DNA of 9,038 bases from Pseudomonadota bacterium. GTDB lineage: Bacteria > Pseudomonadota > Gammaproteobacteria > Halothiobacillales > Halothiobacillaceae. The position numbers and the translations under genes were made by a program. Positions 7,516-9,038 of the stretch are shown in pieces (within the stretch, counting starts at the first letter, position 1; each line of letters starts with the position of its first letter). The stretch spans positions 1-9,038 of the forward strand of contig JAJYPA010000317.1 in NCBI GenBank assembly GCA_021795795.1, written 5' to 3'. The notes beneath the pieces are model-generated. The model saw only the letters and a program-made list of their open reading frames with translations, ran no database searches and was not told the DNA's origin.

Positions 7516-7534
7516 CGCCATCCGTGAAACAACA
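7507..7534 (+). terminator. Possible weak hairpin at the esterase 3' end
   Basis: TGTTGTT (7507-7513) pairs perfectly with AACAACA (7528-7534), and an inner ACG/CGT pair closes a 5-base loop. The element spans the esterase stop codon. The stem is AT-dominated and followed only by CTTCTT rather than a T-run, so termination here is a guess. Confidence 0.25.
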
Positions 7535-7764
7535 CTTCTTGACCCTACCTGCGCTATATATTGACTACGATAGGAATATCTACGGTCGAGGTGCTGCGTA
7601 TTGAAAATCTCAATTGGGGTGCCCTATACACCGAGCATGCCTTTGATATGACTTATGACTAAGGATTGGATCGATAAAATGATAGATTCCTACGTAGAAC
7701 CAAAGGCTAATTTACTTTACGTCTGACATATCAATTCTACCAAAGTCAGCACGTAATTTGCCAA
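7516..7764. other. Gap between convergent esterase and regulator genes, no supported gene
   Basis: No frame here has a good start, ribosome site and recognisable family. A short GTG frame (7591-7662, 23 codons) and a competing frame to about 7603 look weakly protein-like but are too short to call. There is an 8-bp palindrome CTACGTAG at 7690-7697. No T-run terminator was seen for either convergent gene. Confidence 0.55.
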
Positions 7765-8484
7765 TTATCCAGGTATGCAAACATCGGTCAACGATACGCT
7801 GATTCCCAGTTGTTTTTCCAACCCCGCCCGTCCCTGCGGCGTAAGCTGAATTACGCGGGACGATGTCGAGCATCGCAGCCAGTCGGACGCGCAAAGCACG
7901 GCCATAAAATGCACGCCGAGGGGTCCGGCCAGATGGTGGCGACGCTCCGTCCAATCCAGGCACTGCCGGGCAAGTCCGCGCCGGGTCGGTTTGAGCGCAG
8001 ATACGTCCAGCCCCATGCTACCGAACCATGCCAACCCAGACTGCGTGACCGCGAACTGTTTTTCTGCCGCCGGGACAATAAACCCCCGCTCTTGCAGCCC
8101 CTGCGTCACGGCTACGCCGAGCCGCCCGGCAAGGTGATCGTAGCAACGGCGCGCAAAACGCAGGGATTGAGCTTCGCGACTGACTGGCTGGTACCTTGCG
8201 GGCGTTATCGGCCTGATCGCCGCGAGATGCTCGAGCGCCAGAGCGACATCGGGTCCGGACAGCCGGTAGTAGCGATGACGCCCTTCCTTCTCAACCGCCA
8301 ACAAACCGCTATCGAGCAATTTGGCGAGATGAAAACTCGCGGTCTGCGCGGCTACACCCGCCGCATGGGCGAGCTCGCCAGCCGGTAACGCGCGTCCATC
8401 AGCCAAGGCGATCAGCATCGCTGCTCTGGCCGGATCGGCGATCAAGGAGGCGATGGAAGACACATAATTGGGTAGCGGATCCAT
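7765..8484 (-). CDS. ArsR-type winged-helix transcriptional regulator with extended C-terminal domain
   Basis: The chosen start (ATG at 8484, minus strand) gives 239 residues. It is preceded by AGGAG with a 7-base spacing, which is much better than the longer in-frame start at 8571. Residues 5-85 form an ArsR-family winged helix: LIADPARAAMLIALADGR, the recognition region VAAQTASFHLAKLLDSGLL, and a wing at EKEGRHRYYRL. The metal-site motif ELCVCDL of classic ArsR/SmtB sensors is absent, so the inducer is probably an organic compound. The remaining 150 residues are an extension with a Cys-Asp-Trp-rich centre (RQCLDW, CASDWLRC) that may hold the ligand site. It is divergent from a DHA2 exporter, the usual arrangement for a repressor controlling its own gene and the pump. 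It is convergent with the esterase. Confidence 0.88.
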   Translation of the reverse strand: MDPLPNYVSSIASLIADPARAAMLIALADGRALPAGELAHAAGVAAQTASFHLAKLLDSGLLAVEKEGRHRYYRLSGPDVALALEHLAAIRPITPARYQPVSREAQSLRFARRCYDHLAGRLGVAVTQGLQERGFIVPAAEKQFAVTQSGLAWFGSMGLDVSALKPTRRGLARQCLDWTERRHHLAGPLGVHFMAVLCASDWLRCSTSSRVIQLTPQGRAGLEKQLGISVSLTDVCIPG

Positions 8485-8645
8485 GCTCGATCTCCTGCAA
8501 GATGCTGAATTAATGTCGCCAAAATCAGCTTTCCTTAATCCCATGATTATAGTCGCAAAACAAGCCGGCACGTTTCGATTCGCATCGAAGCATGAAATGC
8601 GTAAATCAATCGATAATAGGCGCTCGATAACTTTGGAACGCAGAC
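8485..8645. promoter_or_regulatory. Divergent promoter/operator region between regulator and exporter
   Basis: This 161-base gap separates the two divergent starts. On the minus strand a perfect TATAAT -10 box (plus coordinates 8546-8551) lies about 60 bases before the regulator start; its -35 is poor. On the plus strand, GATAAT at 8612-8617 is a possible -10 for the exporter, without a good -35. A palindrome and direct repeats lie between the two promoters, where a bound repressor could block both. Confidence 0.6.
8574..8589. promoter_or_regulatory. Candidate operator palindrome TTCGAT-N4-ATCGAA
   Basis: Two perfect 6-bp arms with a 4-base spacer (TCGC) lie about 23 bases upstream of the regulator's TATAAT box, so they would overlap its -35 region. 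The size and symmetry suit a dimeric winged-helix repressor. Two direct copies of TCGATAA (8610-8616 and 8624-8630), sharing the TCGAT core, lie on the exporter side and may be secondary half-sites. Confidence 0.5.
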
Positions 8646-9038
8646 ATGAGAAACCGTACCCAATTGCAATACCGCATTCTGCCGGACACCCATGCTTCTG
8701 TTAAGTGGGCTTCCGATCGCCGATGGCTGACCCTGGTCACGCTATGCTTGGCGGTGCTCATCGCTCAGGTTGACACTTCCGTTGTTAATCTGGCCGTTCA
8801 GCCTATCGGGGTTTATTTCAGGGCAAACGTCGCTACCATGCAATGGGTTGTAGACAGCTACAATCTGGTCTACGCTGCTTTGCTGCTGACCGGCGGGCTG
8901 TTGGCCGACCTCTTTGGGCGGCGGCTCATATTCATGACAGGCGCAGCGGTCTTTACGGCGGCATCGCTACTGTGCGCATGGGCCCCTGACGTCTCGCTAT
9001 TGATTGGTGGCCGAGTCTTTGCTGGGTTAGGAGCGGCT
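8646..9038 (+). CDS. MFS exporter, DHA2 (EmrB/QacA-type 14-helix), N-terminal part, cut by window end
   Basis: The frame is open from ATG 8646 to the last base (131 codons), so only the N-terminal part is visible. After a charged 25-residue leader, TM1 carries LIAQVDTSVVNLAVQPI, matching the LDxTIVNVALP motif of DHA2 drug:H+ antiporters. The next segment has MQWVVDSYNLVYAALLL, equivalent to the family W-x-x-xAY-L-x-x-A pattern, and GGLLADLFGRRLIF is a clear motif A between TM2 and TM3. The window ends in the fourth helix region. The ribosome site is weak (GGA at 8635-8637). It is divergent from the ArsR-type regulator with a palindrome between, so it is probably de-repressed by a toxic substrate that it then exports across the inner membrane. 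Confidence 0.9.
   Translation, partial: MRNRTQLQYRILPDTHASVKWASDRRWLTLVTLCLAVLIAQVDTSVVNLAVQPIGVYFRANVATMQWVVDSYNLVYAALLLTGGLLADLFGRRLIFMTGAAVFTAASLLCAWAPDVSLLIGGRVFAGLGAA

Noticed and set aside
7507..7534. Strong rho-independent terminator for the esterase
   Set aside because: The stem is AT-dominated, overlaps the coding end and lacks a T-run, so it is listed only as a weak possibility.
7543..7662. Open frame ending in ENLNWGALYTEHAFDMTYD, resembling a protein C-terminus
   Set aside because: Only a GTG start gives 23 codons, no ribosome site is present, and a second frame over the same bases looks equally protein-like. This is probably chance or an unrecognisable relic.
7810..8388. 192-codon plus-strand frame opposite the regulator
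   Set aside because: It is an antisense shadow of the ArsR-type gene, whose winged-helix sequence and ribosome site are clear.
8485..8571. Longer regulator start at 8571 adding 29 residues
   Set aside because: The added residues would cover the TATAAT box and part of the operator region, and the ATG at 8484 has a far better AGGAG site.

Overview
The window reads as bacterial accessory DNA, most likely from a proteobacterium. This is judged from gene style and the transporter and regulator families only; no marker gene fixes the taxon. No rRNA, tRNA, CRISPR array or complete insertion sequence was seen. Most of the window has intermediate GC content by eye, but roughly the first 1.6 kb is strikingly AT-rich.

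Bases 1-6279 hold one tight, co-directional (+) five-gene block. In order: the C-terminal part of a chorismate pyruvate-lyase (UbiC)-like protein, a duplicated left-handed beta-helix (hexapeptide-repeat) acyltransferase, a MurG/macrolide-type (GT-B) glycosyltransferase, a 727-residue alpha/alpha-barrel protein with terpene-cyclase/prenyltransferase-type repeats, and a 12-helix MFS exporter. Every junction is a 4-base start/stop overlap (ATGA, ATGA, GTGA, ATGA), so the five are probably translated as a coupled unit. The content suggests making, glycosylating, acylating and exporting a small molecule, possibly an aryl or terpenoid glycoside. That product idea is inference. The first gene carries a perfect 11-bp tandem duplication (6-27) that breaks its reading frame, so the lyase may be inactive in this sequence.

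Bases 6280-6576 are non-coding as far as I can support. They hold a long imperfect inverted repeat and a short GC-rich hairpin. They lead into a stand-alone hormone-sensitive-lipase-type esterase (6577-7515). A roughly 250-base gap with no supported gene follows.

The right end is a separate module: an ArsR-type winged-helix repressor on the minus strand (8484-7765), divergent from a 14-helix-type (DHA2) MFS drug exporter that runs off the window (8646-9038). The 161-base gap between them contains a TATAAT -10 box for the repressor, a perfect TTCGAT-N4-ATCGAA palindrome and a pair of TCGATAA repeats, which fits a self-regulated efflux switch.
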